This document shows, in pieces, positions 1 to 11,926 of a DNA stretch of 64,000 nucleotides. Source of the DNA: Diaporthe sp. PMI_573 (taxonomy: Eukaryota > Ascomycota > Sordariomycetes > Diaporthales > Diaporthaceae). The DNA lies in the NCBI GenBank assembly GCA_021399435.1, contig JAJTUP010000125.1, positions 62,001 through 126,000 on the forward strand, read 5' to 3'. The stretch's first letter is position 1; each line of letters opens with the position of its first letter. The notes beneath the pieces were generated by a model. It saw only the letters and a program-made list of their open reading frames with translations, had not been told where the DNA came from and did no database searches. Position numbers and translations under genes: made by a program.

Positions 1-626
1 CCTGGTACGGAGCACAAGCGCACAGGACGGGCTTAATCTCATCACGATCTGACGTCTGGTTGTGGTAATACCATGGTTGCTCGTGCGGATACAGATATGG
101 CAGGGGATGCCATACGCCCGGCCAGAATGCGATCTCCTGGAGCCTGCCAGCCAGCATGAAGGGCACGACACCACCAGTTGATGGTGAGCCCGCGCAGTAG
201 GGGATGGTCGTACCGCCGCTATAGAAGCGTCCATTGCCGTACGCAGGGGCAACACCGGAGCCGGTTGTTGTTTGGCCGCCAGTTGACGAGGACGAGGAGG
301 CTGCACCATGGCTGCTGAATTGAATTTAGTATATTTTTGTTGCTTGCCGCTTTCTGCGCGCTCTATCAAGAACACCTCTGCTAGGATTGTCTCGCTTACC
401 CTGACGACCCGGTCGAGCCTGATTTGGAGGACGACCTACCTCCTCCCCGACCACCCGAGCCGTGGCCTCTTCGCTTCCATAGATAGTAATTGCGAGATCC
501 GCTATCTGCCCACTGCTGTCGAGTGATGATGTCGTGTGTTGATGTCAAGTTGGCGGGCTGCAAAACAACAGCCATGATTGTGGTTTGCAGGGCTGCGCCT
601 ATGACCATGATCAGACAGAACTTCAT
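1..626 (-). CDS. Secreted Gly/Ser-rich protein, DUF7732-like, partial
   Basis: Two exons on the minus strand, 626..400 and 311..1, running off the window edge. An 88-bp intron (312..399) starts GTAAGC and ends CAG; joining across it keeps the frame. The N-terminus (MKFCLIMVIGAALQ) looks like a signal peptide. A Gly/Ser/Arg-rich stretch follows, then a conserved-looking segment with the motifs APAYGNGRFYSGG and FWPGVW and a Cys near the window edge. From memory this layout matches a family of fungal secreted proteins of unknown function (DUF7732 type); that name is recall, not a search result. No catalytic residues are recognisable. The ATG at 626 is the only start in frame before the hydrophobic segment. 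Confidence 0.7.
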
Positions 627-720
627 GACGTCTTAGGGCTGGATGCTTAATTCGAGATAGTATAAAGAACTGAGAAACGGGGTAACGAAAGGAAGCAATC
701 CGAAAGCAAAGGGATACCGT

Positions 721-728
721 CTTATATA
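721..728 (-). promoter_or_regulatory. Candidate TATA box
   Basis: TATATAAG on the minus strand, about 95 bp upstream of the ATG at 626. The distance suits a fungal core promoter for the secreted-protein gene; the call rests on sequence and position only. Confidence 0.35.
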
Positions 729-1418
729 CTCATTCTCTAGGGGTGGAATATTGGGCCTTGTCATTAGGCAGTCAGCATCTCATCGGATGTTACGTCAACC
801 TTGCGGAACACTATAAGTGGAAATAATAATGAAACCTTGAACATTAACATTCTCGACGATGCTTAGGCAGGCAACCGTGGGCTAAGTATAGGCGGGGACA
901 GGTCCGCGTCATTTGACCACGACGTTCTTTTCCACTTCAAAGTTCAGCGGATGCCTTCAGGAACCTAGTCCGTCCTTACTGCGGCGAACAAAACTGACAT
1001 GAACTGTTATAAGCTCTAAACTGCTGAACGTCATCATAACCTCTATTACACGATTCCATCAAATGTAGCGTTTCGGTGTAGCATTTGAAATGCTTCATAT
1101 GCCCCCGCCCCCGCCCCCCCGCGAAAAGACCTAAAGAAAAGACCAAAAAAAAAACCCCAAAAAAAAACCTAAGGAGCCTTCCTAAATAGGGTACTCGTGT
1201 AGAGCAAGGGCAATGTTCAGCCTGGAGCCAGCAGCCCAGCAGTGCTTCTCGCTCCGGCAGTGACCGTAGTGGAGTGTTGTGGGTTCAAACACTATACGCA
1301 TGCGATATAGAGAACGAGAGAACAGCAGGTAAGGCTAGGTTGTGTACACAGTTTTCTGGCAAAGTCTAACAAGTGGATGATGATATAAAACCTGGCCCTA
1401 TCAGGTAGATAAATGATG
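729..1418. other. Non-coding stretch with homopolymer tract
   Basis: No gene seen. At about 1100-1170 there is a C-rich run followed by runs of A separated by short C blocks, a low-complexity tract. The rest shows no recognisable coding or repeat structure. Confidence 0.5.
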
Positions 1419-2310
1419 TCAGAAGCCTGCGTCAACCCTCCTAATACACACTAAAGCCCTACATCCATACACTTTTCCGCAAGGAGGCTGCATCTTCGTA
1501 TGTTTCTTCTTCTTTTTTATCTGCCTCTGCATCTCTGCAAGCAGACTAGCAGCGCCGACATCATGCTTTGTCCTGCTCCCAGTAGTCGTTTCGATGTGCC
1601 GCTTTAGGTGACTACGGAAGTTCTCGTCCCTATTGAAGGTTTTGAGAGCCTCGCAGAATTTACATCGCCATCTTTTCGGTTTTATCTAAATGAGCCCTGC
1701 AACTGCGCATAAACTTCTGTATGTCAAATTCACCATCGATAGTATACTATACTCACTCGTTGTAATGCCTCTTCAAGTGCTCCTGCCTTAAGTAACTCTT
1801 CCCATTACATCCGATGTATTCGCATCTGTGTCTGTTTGCAGGGGCCTCGATGACATCAAAGCTTTCTTGAAGTGAAGGGTGTTTAACGCTACCAGCTTGC
1901 TCTTCGGAGCGCAGGTCTTTGGACGGGTCGCTCGCAATAATTAATGCAGACTTGTGCTGCTGCCCGTTCGTAACGGTACAGCGCCTGCTCCAGCTGTGAG
2001 AAATTCCTAGATATACAGGCGTTAGGATGGTCAGGGGCGTGATCGGCGGAGATGTCTGCTCGAAACCTATAGGACGCCCATCCGACTGGTGCTTCCAAAT
2101 TGCTGTCATATCGGAACCTTGGTCAGGCATGTTGATGGCCGGTGTGGAAGCTGGGGTTTCGAGACAATCCATGTACATAGTCATGCTGTCCAGTGAGTCA
2201 AAGTCCATCGTGTTCTGAGGTGTGGCCAACAAACTGGACGTCGATGATGGTGGCGATCGGGAATCATCAAACATCATGATATTGAAATCAAAGGATTCCC
2301 CAAAATCCAT
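1419..2310 (-). pseudogene. C2H2 zinc-finger protein, broken paralogue of 41675..42355
   Basis: Minus-strand reading from ATG 2310. The acidic/Ser-rich N-terminus (MDFGESFDFNIMMFDD) resembles the start of the gene at 41675. A first finger, CEYIGCNGKSYLRQEHLKRH, is nearly identical to that paralogue. Straight after it the frame meets TGA and TAG where the paralogue reads through. The same frame then gives DIQKFMRS, but a further one-base shift is needed to reach the second finger (WRCKFCE ... NFRSHLKRH), and the frame ends at 1419..1421. I found no intron that joins the fingers in frame, so I call it a pseudogene; an unusual intron remains possible. C2H2 fingers of this type usually bind DNA. 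Confidence 0.6.
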
Positions 2311-2401
2311 CACTGCAGGCTTCGCATAGGGACTTCCCTCCGGGCGAAGTAAAATCCATCCGACCATAGTCCACCCTAGCAACAAATTCCAGCCAAGCCA
2401 T

Positions 2402-3199
2402 CTACTCGCCATGAACATTCCAGAGCCGATCTTGTTCGCCAAGCCACCATGTTCCAACTTCTGCAGCCTTGTCAACCCAGCTAGCAGCCTCAGGACTATA
2501 TGTGTCGTAAGCGGCCGCACGAAGATCGTCTAAAGACCACCTAGTCAAAGGTTGAACTTCTGCAGGATCGATAACGATATTGGTAAACCGATACTTGTAA
2601 TCTTGAGTCAAGGGGATGATGAGGCGGTAAGGGACCGCTGCAGACGAGATAGCTAGAAGCGATCCCCCAGGGGCGATGATGGCTATATTCCAGCCCTGCC
2701 GATCGTTGTAGACGTTTCCGAGAGATTAGCGATATTCGCTTCGGATGCTCGTTTCGACGATCCTCTCGGAAGCCAGGCCCCCGGTGGCAGAACGATATGG
2801 CTGTTTTGACTGATTGTTGAAGGCAGACCGATTGTTACACCCAGTGGCTGTACCACATGCATTGGACAAGCAACTCCTGCCCCTGACTTGCCTTATCTTG
2901 TCGTTTGCACATTAAAGTAGGAAATCGGTCCAGTGTTTTCGGTGATGGTTTGCGGCATTTACATCATGGTGGTTGCGAATGGGGTATGACTTGTCGACGT
3001 GTTCAGCGATTGTTGCTATGCGTTCGGCTATTGATCCCTGCGCAGACACAACTGGCGTGGCTTCGCGTTCGTTGCATTTTCTCTCTATTTTCTGAAGCAG
3101 AAGTAGGGTCTCGCTTTTGCCGTGCAGCGAGACAGTACCGTCCATGCCTAACCTTTCTGCTACTTGAATGAGGCGTGTTGTACTTCGTGTATCAGTCAT
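2402..3199 (-). pseudogene. Unidentified degraded coding region
   Basis: Two stretches with natural-looking composition: an ATG at 3199 opening about 95 codons (MTDTRSTTRLIQVAERLGMD...), and a later piece around 2400-2730 containing NVYNDRQGWNIAII and LTQDYKYRFTNIVID. They lie in different frames and I could not find clean splice sites joining them. I do not recognise the family. It may be a decayed gene or the 5' exons of a gene disrupted by the zinc-finger copy that starts at 2310. Confidence 0.25.
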
Positions 3200-4270
3200 G
3201 GTCCGGACGGATAGAGAGGAAACAGGTCTGCGTCAACCAGGTCAAACGAGAGGAGAGGGAAGAAACCGTGGAGAGCGGCCATGTTTAAGCGCCAGGCCCA
3301 AGCTAAGACGGCTCGGCTGACCCGTCCTCCCCGTGAACCACGTAGATGCATGTCTCAATAGGGAATCATCCCCGCTAGGATTTGTTGCTTTAGGTCCTCT
3401 CGCTTCTCCCTATACGTTATTCCGAAATTAGGGCTTCGTCTATATTTTCATATTGGGGATTACGAACTGACTTTTGGTAGCAGAGTTGGTCGCTGATTTG
3501 TACATATAAAACGCGCCTTCTCGGGAGTGGTTAATTCCAACCTGGTGCATGATTACAAACAAAGCACGGGATTCCATCAGAACGAACGTAATTGCGATGT
3601 GCTCTGGTCGCAACGCCGGTCTCAAAGACAAATTAGTAAGGCCATGAGGGTCTTCAAGAATTGCGATCATGGAAGAGCAGCGGGTGTTTATAGTTATCAA
3701 TCCGCTCAATGTCTCGAAGTTCGGAATGTGTCATTATTAATGTCATCGACATGCAGCATAATATCCTTTCCTGGTACTACAGACGGTCGCCAGGTGACAA
3801 GTTCTGCGATTTATATACCATCCAATGCGTTTCTGTTGCCTCTATCTATGCCGTTCGGTAAGCATCTCATGAAATCCAGTTATTGTAGGCAACAGGCCCT
3901 ATCGAAAAGGCCAATGTAGTGGTTGCACAAGAAATACGCCCTGTCCAGCCTCGCTGTTAGGCATTGTGTGATGAGGCAGTGTCCCGAATTTTAACCATTT
4001 GCTTGTATCTAAATCTTGTTGTCCACGGGTCAAAGAAGAGAAGACAAACTTCATCGCTCGAGCGTCGAAAACAGAGATGTAGGTATTAGAACAGCATTGC
4101 CATGTTGCATCTTTGAGATGGCTTGGAAATCTAGACCAAAAAATCATTACGGAATTTGGCAGAAGCTTTGCGTCATCATTTATCTAATTATACGAGATAT
4201 AATTAGAAATAACTCCTCAAATATCTTTCAGTTCACGTTTCAAAATATTTTAGAATAACCAACAGTAAAT
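3200..4270. other. No supported gene
   Basis: Short open frames on both strands have no recognisable motif and overlap each other. The stretch from 4150 to 4260 is AT-rich and adjoins the LTR. Confidence 0.4.
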
Positions 4271-4486
4271 TGTAACGGCCAGCAATGTCCAGCATGGAAA
4301 CTGTTGTATTGGCACTACGTACGAAGATTCTAAGCTTGAGGAGGGGAGAAGAAAGAAAAGAAACTCGCGATGTGCGACGCGTTGGAGAAGTTTAATAACC
4401 GTGGTCCGTGCCTGTCGCAGGGGCCAGCCCCCCCCTGCCAGCACCTTGTGGTGGTGTCAGCCCGTCTAGTGGTGACAACCGCCACA
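4271..4486 (-). repeat. 3' LTR of a Ty3/gypsy chromovirus
   Basis: Read on the minus strand this 216-bp segment begins TGTGGCGG and ends CCGTTACA, the TG...CA ends typical of LTRs. It lies just after a purine run (GGAGGGGGG) that fits a polypurine tract, itself about 40 bp downstream of the stop of the chromodomain ORF. No second copy (5' LTR) was seen in the window. Confidence 0.6.
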
Positions 4487-4528
4487 CTACCCCCCTCCAA
4501 AGCGCGGACGGCAGAGGCGTGCGGGCTT

Positions 4529-5782
4529 TTAAAGGTGACGCTTGATCTTGGTCTTGGTCTTGGACCCCAGCTTTCCGTGCGCTGCTACGTTGTCTTCGTC
4601 ATGATCAGGATCGGCTTCGTCATTGGCAGCGGCTCTGATCCATTCCTGTAGTCGTTTAGGCGGTCCTGGGGCATCCGGGTGGAGTTGATGAAAGCTTTCC
4701 AAGGCAATGGGGGCATTCTTGAAGTTTCTCGCTGGGTACCAAGTATCATCCGGATCGCAGCCGCGCCAGGCGACTTGATATTGTAATGTCTTTGTCTTTC
4801 CAAGCAGCCGTGAACGTTCTATGTGGTCGACTTCATACTCTGGCTCACCGTTAATGTCCTCTGGTGGCGGTGGGGTTTGGTGTTGTTGCGGTAGCGGGTC
4901 ATCCGGGGCCTTTCTAACCGGTCGGCATGGAACAGGTTTGTCATTGAGTACGACGGGGGCAAGTCAAGAACATAACTGTACCCCCGTTCTTGTTTGATCT
5001 TGAACGGGCCTACCCACTGGGATTCTAAACGCGTTGTTGCGGCGGTTGTAGAAAACCCCTTCTTCTTTAGGAAAACCATGTCTTCAACAGAGAAGTCTGC
5101 TGGGCGTCGTTTCTGATTCGCCTGTGTTTGTTGTCGGTTTTGAGCTGTCTGAGCTGCTGTTCGAGCTGAGTCCTGTACGGTCTTGGTTTCTCTCAGGATT
5201 TCCAGGGCGCGTTCTTCTGGTCTGGACGACGCTGTTGCCGTTCTAAGGTCAAGGGACAGGGGATTCCGGACATCTTTACCGAGGGCGACCTTTAACGGTG
5301 CCATGTTGATTGACGAGTGCCACGAGGAATTATGAGCAAAGTCTAGTGCCGGCAGGTGTGTGCTCCAGTCGTTCTGATACTTGTTCACGTAGAACCGTAG
5401 TCGTTGGTCGAGCTCCTGGTTTGTGAACTCCACGGCGCCTTGGGTCTGTGGGTGGTAAGCACTACCATGTCGATGCTTCGTGCCCGTAAGTTCGCAGCCA
5501 TGATCTGTTTTGCCTCTTCGAACTGAAGAGAAATGCTGTTAAGATCGGCCTCGACGAGATCGCACTGTCTCTTGACCCCCTGCAGCTGGCTTGTCAGCTC
5601 CTCCCGCTGGTCCAAGAGCGTGGCAATCTGGCGCCTCATGGGTGCCGTCCTGGACTCAAATTTGCCCACCATGACCCGGTCCTCCTCGGCCCGGACCTCA
5701 ATTGTGTCGGACCAGTAGCTGGCTTCGATGTCGGCCCAGTCCTATATGTCTTTATCCGCCATGTCGGATCCCATTCAGCGCG
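4529..5782 (-). mobile_element. Internally deleted chromovirus (gag N-terminus, integrase C-terminus, chromodomain)
   Basis: On the minus strand, a coiled-coil Gag-like N-terminus starts at about 5782 (MADKDI then a stop; later RQIATLLDQREELTSQLQG) and runs to about 5480. It is joined directly to the integrase C-terminal region (YHPQTQGAVEFTNQELD, then DWSTHLPALDFAHNSS). Protease, reverse transcriptase, RNase H and the integrase core are missing. A one-base shift near 4930 separates this from a chromodomain (VDHIERSRLLGK, YQVAWRGCDPDDTWYP) ending in TAA at 4529. Chromodomains steer chromovirus integration towards marked chromatin. With the LTR at 4271..4486 this is a non-autonomous, dead derivative. 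Confidence 0.75.
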
Positions 5783-6633
5783 CCTGCAAGTCCTTGTGCG
5801 AGACTTCTAGTACTCAATGTAGAGGCGTGTCCTCCTAGTTTACACTTTGCCTGGGTCTGGTCATGTACGACAGACCTCTATTGCCTCATGACCATTAGCA
5901 ATACATATTAGAAAATAAGAGGTCGAAAAACTATATATGCGGATACATAGTGTGTGTAGAAACTTATAAACACCGGGTTGTGTACACAGTTGCGTAAATA
6001 ATCCCGAGACGGACGATCGAGAGGAGCAGAATCTATGGTCAGTGTCAGTAGGTACCGTCCAACCAGGCACATGGGCGTTGAAAGTTGGATTTCTAATCTG
6101 GGATAGTTTGTGATATAATTGGCTTCTGATAGTGCTAGGACTTATTCGGGAGGGTATTGGTACTTTCTCACAGGGATCAAACTTCGGGCAGTACCTTTGG
6201 CGGCTTATTTTTTCTGTCTTCCCAAGCACTGTACTTTTTATTAAGTTAGGTCCCCGCAAATAGTTTCCCTAAATGATGGGAAAGTGAATTTTTTCAAAGG
6301 CAGTGCAAAATCTTGCTACGAGACGCCGACTCTAGGTTATGAGCACGTTGAGAACCAACGAGAAGCCCGCTTCCGCAAATAGCAAGCATCTTTCTACACC
6401 GTTGAATTACCTTGTAAAGAAGTGGTGAGTTTGACCGTATCTAAGCGTTGGAAGGGATTTTCCATCAAAATATCAGTGTACCCTGATCCCACATCGTGCA
6501 AGTGGGAAAAGGACAGGAGGGCAGGGGCTAAAGGCTTCGCCCGGTGGGGGGCAGCCAACTCTGCAAGCAACCCAAATCTAGCAGATGCTTGAGCCACCGT
6601 TCGACTTTTTGTATCGCCAAGCTTTTCGCAAAC
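5783..6633. other. No supported gene; possible minus-strand coding at 6394..6675
   Basis: A minus-strand frame at 6394..6675 has a natural-looking segment (SWEDLAAHVCEKLGD) but it overlaps the plus-strand gene that follows and has no recognised family. The rest shows nothing. Confidence 0.3.
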
Positions 6634-7349
6634 ATGGGCTGCGAGATCCTCCCAGCTGGCCGTAGGTTCACGCACAACGGGAATCTAAAAGCTGGTACCT
6701 TCTTAGTCTTTAATGGCCCTTCCCACATTCTTGAGGAGTACCCCGATAACCTCAGCAGTGAGAGTGATGAAGAAGATGGCATTCCACTCCTGCTCTCTAC
6801 CTTCTCCATGGAAGCTAGACTGGACACGTTGGAGGTGGATTGGGAAGGAAATTGGTTTGGCATCACGGCGCGCGTCTGCCCCAACAGACTGACATTCGAA
6901 AATGTCGACCAAGACGGCTGGGAACCTAGCAGTGGCGTGCCAGAGCCTGTTCAGTACGCGCTGGCCATGCCACGGGACGACGGTCTCGAACCGTAAGTAT
7001 CCGGAAGATTTTTTTGCTGTAATGTAAATGTCGTATGCTAACGTTTACTGCAAGGATTGTCCCTCGTTGTCTCAGCAATAGTGCCAGCGGCTCGTCGTGG
7101 CCAACTCGCCCAGCCCAGGCTTCCTTTGCCGGGCCGGTGGACCATGAGAGCTTCCAGCTCCGGGGGGACGTCTGGCCTGACCTACTACGACGAACATCCG
7201 TCTTTGTCAAGCTAGGATCTTACATCATACCCGAAGGAGATCGAGCGCCGCACAAAGGCGTGCATGTCTGCCACGTGCTTGTCCTCTTCCCCATCAATAA
7301 ACAGCCATGGAGCTCGGCACTCAGCTGGATGAAGAGCTCATCAAGTTAG
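6634..7349 (+). CDS. Unrecognised two-exon gene
   Basis: Exons 6634..6992 and 7055..7349 join in frame across a 62-bp intron with GTAAGT donor, GCTAAC branch and AAG acceptor. The product is about 217 residues. The first exon holds an acidic Ser/Glu stretch (SSESDEEDG) and a segment WEGNWFGITARVCP; the second contains HKGVHVCHVLVLFP. The open frame begins at 6544, but I chose the ATG at 6634 because composition becomes natural there. Natural-looking codons continue after 7349 in another frame (LNRQLLQADLPADS), so the real gene may be longer and frameshifted. No family recognised; function unknown. Confidence 0.4.
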
Positions 7350-8886
7350 CGGGTCATGGATTTCTTGCACGGGTCGCGTGCTAGGGGTGCTCAACCGACA
7401 GCTCCTCCAAGCCGATCTGCCTGCCGATTCGCCGGTTCGGATCCTTGCGATCGTGGCGGACCATTGGGAGTTTATACGTCAAGCCTCGCTTAACTCGCGC
7501 AGTCCAACTGCACCAAAACAGAGCAGCTCATCCCGGGTACCACAGACACCGACAAAGAGTACTGCTTTTCCAAGCAGCCAGGGAAGCGGCGGCATCATCA
7601 GCAGGAACACATTCTACCTGACGCAAAAGGGTAAGGAACCACAACGCTTGGGTAATGAGGCTGCATCGTCCAGGGGCGGCCCGTCGAGAGCGCGAGATTC
7701 ATCCAGTTGGTTGCCTACTCAAGCTATCACACTTGCCGCAAGAACATAACTAAGGATTACTGCAGGAGAACGGCGCCGAGAGGTCCGTGCGCCGCACTAC
7801 CTTGTCAAAACTACGCTACACAAGCCATTGGTATGGCCGTGACAACAGCCAGCGTCCACCTACCCATCGATTTTTGGTGGCCTGCCCAAAATAGGTTTAC
7901 AGGGCGCGCGAGAACAGGCTGTTCCTTATTCAAACATCACTACAACATTTCTGCGACAATCTGCTCCTTCCGGATTTCGTAAAAGCGTCGCGACTCAACA
8001 ACAGGGGACAATGTCCACAGAAGCTCACCACATGTTCCCGGTCATGGCACCCGGCCATCTTCTCTCAACAAAGCACCCGGAGAATATCTCAGCACGACAG
8101 TACCCCAGCACCAGCAGCGCCTTCAGTAGCTTAGCGCATCCTGACGAGGACCGAACTTAGGTCTCAGATCTTGCTGAGCGAAGGCGGATACAAAACAGGA
8201 TTGCCTAGCGAGACTACCGTGGGTGGCTCTGTCTTTAACCCACCCCGTTGCGCAATAGCCGTGAATGCTTCTATTCCAACCCACCATCTTGCTATCTGCG
8301 CCCTCATCTCGCGCGGGCCAAGGGTTGGGTCAGACAACATGCACGCCTGTTAGCCCGACGTTTGGACGGGTGACGGAGAGCTATTGGATTCCAATATAAA
8401 GGACGTTTCACAGCAGGATAGGCACCAGAACCCGCATTTTGACAAGTAGTAAGTTACTATTACTGTACTACTGTACTATATAGTACATGCATATATCTAT
8501 CTTCCTTAAATTCAGCCTTAATTCCCTTGTTCCACAGAATTTGACCTCAAGTGTCAATCAGGGTGAAAGCTGTACTGCTCACCGTGGGGAAAACCCCGCC
8601 TGGCCAACCGGCAGGTAAAACCCGTCGATTTGCCTGTGCAGCCAACTGGCAACGCATTTCTGGACACAACTGGACATCATGGATAAGTTTATGAAGCAAT
8701 TGTAAAGTTATGTAATTTTCGCAACCCATCCTACCTTTGTAGATTTAACGCCAATTAAACACGCAAATGCCGCTTGTACAAATATGCTTCCAAAACGGGT
8801 AGCTACACGCTGACTTACCAAGCCCAAATGCTCGAGAATGAAGAGACTAGCCAAAAAAAGTCAAAGTCTAAAGATAGAATATTTCT
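7350..8886. other. No supported gene
   Basis: Frames at 7378..7749 may be a decayed continuation of the preceding gene. From 8450 to 8500 the sequence is AT-rich with repeated GTACT words. The 8500-8880 stretch lies downstream of the SET gene and probably carries its 3' UTR. Confidence 0.4.
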
Positions 8887-10199
8887 TTAAGCATCCGCAC
8901 TGGCGGCAGCGAGGCGGGCAGACCGCCTCAAAGAACTGCTGTCAGGGTCGCCTCCTTTGTACGCCATAACGCCCCAAGACCTCCGCCGCCGCCTCGCCTT
9001 GGTAGCAGCCGCCTTCCCGCGCGTCTTGGACCCCGAATCGGACTTTCTCACCTTCTCAACCGAACCGGACAAAGTCTTCTTCCTCTTTCCCCCGCGCTGC
9101 TGGCCATTAATGCGGCCGTAGGTCCCGAAGCCCCTGGGGGAGACGCTGCCGTCCGGGTAGACGTGCCTGCGGTATGTCTCGGAGGTGTGGGGGTACTCGA
9201 AGGCGTTGCACTCGCAGGGCATGGAGCTGTCAAAGTAGGTTATGCCGTAGTCGATGAAGATCTCCTCGCCGGCCGCGATGTCGCAGTTCGTGTTGAAGGC
9301 GATCGCGGCACGATTCCCGTACATAACCGTCATTGGGTCTGTGTTGCACTTGCAGTTGTGATTGAAATACCGGGTGATCTGTTTGGTTTGTATTGGTCAA
9401 TTATCATAACCTCTTCCATCTTTCATTGTACGAGTTCGGGACATGATAGCTCAGGGGGAATTTGATTGGTAAAAATGGAGGGAAGCAACGACTTACATTA
9501 CCATATTGCTGTCCATCAGACTCAGTTCGGCCTTCTATCGTGTAAGTATAGCGAGCATCACGTGGATGGGCAGTATCAAGGGGAATAAGACGGCCCAGGT
9601 ACTCGCCGATCAGGGTCCCGCGTGGTATGTTTGCCACCGCGAACACCCCGTAGCCCCATCGACCTCGTCTGATCTGGAGGTTGAACTCGGCCACGTCCTG
9701 GAAAAGATCTTTGGCAATGTCCACGCATACCTCTCCATTGCACTGGTTTAGTGGTTGCTGATTAGTACATGATAGCCGTCATGGGATAACACCGGAGTGG
9801 AACGTAGGTATGATACTCACAGCAGGGCCTTTTTGACCACAAACAAAACAAACGAGGTTTTTTATCTTGAAGGCGAGGATTCCCTCGACCGTGTTGACTC
9901 CGTTGGGTGGACCTATTCCATTCCCGTAGTCGACACCACGATTTTTAGCCTGCCCTGTTGCGTCACGTTGTGTTAGTACTTGTAAATAATACTCTGGTCC
10001 AAGAAGTAACGAGGCGGATCAATCGACGATAAGCCATGGCAGAATACTCACAGTCTGTAGGGTCAATAACATAATCCTCGATTATCCTAGGATGCGTATT
10101 GTCATCAGAAATAATATCAATCATGGCATCCGGATCGGGGTCATAATATGAAAACACTTCCAATGTGTTGAGGTCTGGTAAACCTGCGGGCGCAGCCAT
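8887..10199 (-). CDS. Small SET-domain protein (lysine methyltransferase-like)
   Basis: Four exons: 10199..10052, 9954..9821, 9742..9497 and 9378..8887, separated by introns of 97, 78 and 118 bp, all GT/AG and frame-preserving. The predicted product is 339 residues. A short Cys-containing segment (about residues 75-100: CFVCGQKGPACNGEVC) precedes the SET domain. SET motifs: GRWGYGVFAV near 120, EYLGRL, RYFNHNCKCNT near 179-189 (the NHxC signature) and GEEIFIDYG with Tyr220. The C-terminus is basic and could be a nuclear signal. SET domains transfer methyl groups from S-adenosylmethionine to lysines, often on histones; the substrate cannot be told from sequence. No chromodomain or full Cys-rich pre-SET is present. 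It lies 1.7 kb upstream of the Argonaute gene, divergently transcribed. Confidence 0.8.
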
Positions 10200-11428
10200 G
10201 TCGCTTCAGCTTAATTGTTCTTTGAACACGTTTGGGAGGATGTTGCAGTTTATGTTATTATAAACTTTGTTATTCTCGAGATTGTCCAGATTGCCGGATT
10301 GTTGGGTTCTTGTATTATTTAACTTACAGCCAGAGGGATACTTTGTGGCAGTTTAGATTGTCAGTTTGCGCTCCTGTCCCGTTCCCGACACATTGTTTTG
10401 GATATCAGGCGTTTCCATATATAATTCCAACCAATTTAAGAGAAAGGCTTGTATGGAATTGTGAAGAGCCGCTCTTTGTCAAACAAAGACTGCCTATAGT
10501 TGCTTTGATATATTTATATCCGTATTATTATGTGATTGATTGTCGGCGTTGATCCTGCTTGACTTTGCCGTGTCCGTGTCATTGTCTCCCATGTATCCTG
10601 AGAATGATATTGTGTTAGTATTCTGACAGGTTGGTCTCTCATGGAGCACATTGAGTATATTCTAGTAGATTCAAGTATTGGTAGAGCTCAATAGACAATT
10701 CAAGATGGGGTGAGCAACAAGTAATTACGGGTTTTCTTAGATTGTGCCGTTGAGAATGATTTGAAACCGGACACCTGCATCAAGTAGAGCCGATCAGGGC
10801 AGCCAAGTGTTGTGAGCTGAAAATCTAGCCAACTAAATCCGACTCAGGTTTTTTTCTTACGAATATTGACAGCAGGACTCAATCCACTGTTCTCCTGATT
10901 GAAGCTTGCCCACAAGTTTGGCGGTGACTGAAGAGTGGATTTGATGTCGACGCTGACGGGGAAACTGGAGAGAGTTCATTCGCGGGTTAGTCTACTAACT
11001 TCCCCAGGGCAAAATGATGCACTAGAACTGGTAGCGCCTGCACCACTAGATGGGGGCCCGTTTTGTCCACTCCGTCCCCACCAGAACGGCCCCCAACAGC
11101 CCCCAACGGTTCGAACGGTCCGTTTAGGTCTGACTGACTGTTGGCAACTCGTACAAGTGTCAAAATTACTGGGGTGGATGATGGCATATGGTAGGCCCCC
11201 TGCAGGTTGTGTAACGCATTCCTTGTGAGTCAATCAATCAGAGAAGCAGAAAAAAAGGGAGAAGAAAGGCCGGTCAAGGCTGCTCTTTGAATTTGGCTTT
11301 CTCTGCCCTGCAGGAGAGGGGCTGTTCATTGGCACGATCCACTGCAGCTGCCCGTCAGGGCGCCCAGGTGGTTCTTTGGCCCTGACCCCTCCTTCTTCAG
11401 GTAGGCCCCACTGTCTTCTCGAGGGCTC
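10200..11428. other. Divergent intergenic region between SET and Argonaute genes
   Basis: No gene seen. The region is shared upstream sequence for the minus-strand SET gene and the plus-strand Argonaute gene. 10300-10560 is AT-rich. A run of CCCC/ACGG words lies at 11050-11130. Confidence 0.45.
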
Positions 11429-11473
11429 CCAATTCCTCCCAATTCCTCCCAATTCCTCCCAGTTCCTCCCAGC
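11429..11473 (+). repeat. 10-bp tandem repeat upstream of Argonaute
   Basis: Three exact copies of AATTCCTCCC followed by two variants (AGTTCCTCCC, AGCTCTTCTC). It is a pyrimidine-rich tract about 450 bp upstream of the Argonaute ATG and may lie in the promoter or 5' UTR. Confidence 0.7.
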
Positions 11474-11926
11474 TCTTCTCCATATCATATCATCCACCTC
11501 CTCGCCGCTGCATCGCCTTCTGAGGAGCTCGGCAATCCCTTCTGTCTTCCCTCCACACCCTTTTGCCATCCTCATCCTTAATTACGTCCTTATTTTCCAG
11601 TGACTGACCGGCGGGACCTGCGTCTGCTCGAGCTCCCTCGCTCTGGTTTAGGAGCTTTTGGAGCTCTCGAAGCTGCTGTGGTAGGTCGGCCCACCCCCAC
11701 CTCAGCTCATCAACGCTGTTCCTTGCCATGCCGCAGCATGCCGTTGTTGGATCCCCCGCTAATAGAACACCAGATATCCTTACCTGGATAATTGTATCCC
11801 TAACAGCCGCTTGTTGCATCGATATCCCTTGCTACACTATTGCTGTCTCGAGCTGCTCGGGCGGCTGTCCACCATCCAACCCTGCTTGTGTGCCTCGCTC
11901 TCGAGCACGCACTTGCATGCTCGACG

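Noticed and set aside
1200..1300. tRNA-like or SINE-like sequence with GGTTCAAAC
   Set aside because: Stems around the B-box-like word do not pair and no A-box or full cloverleaf can be drawn.
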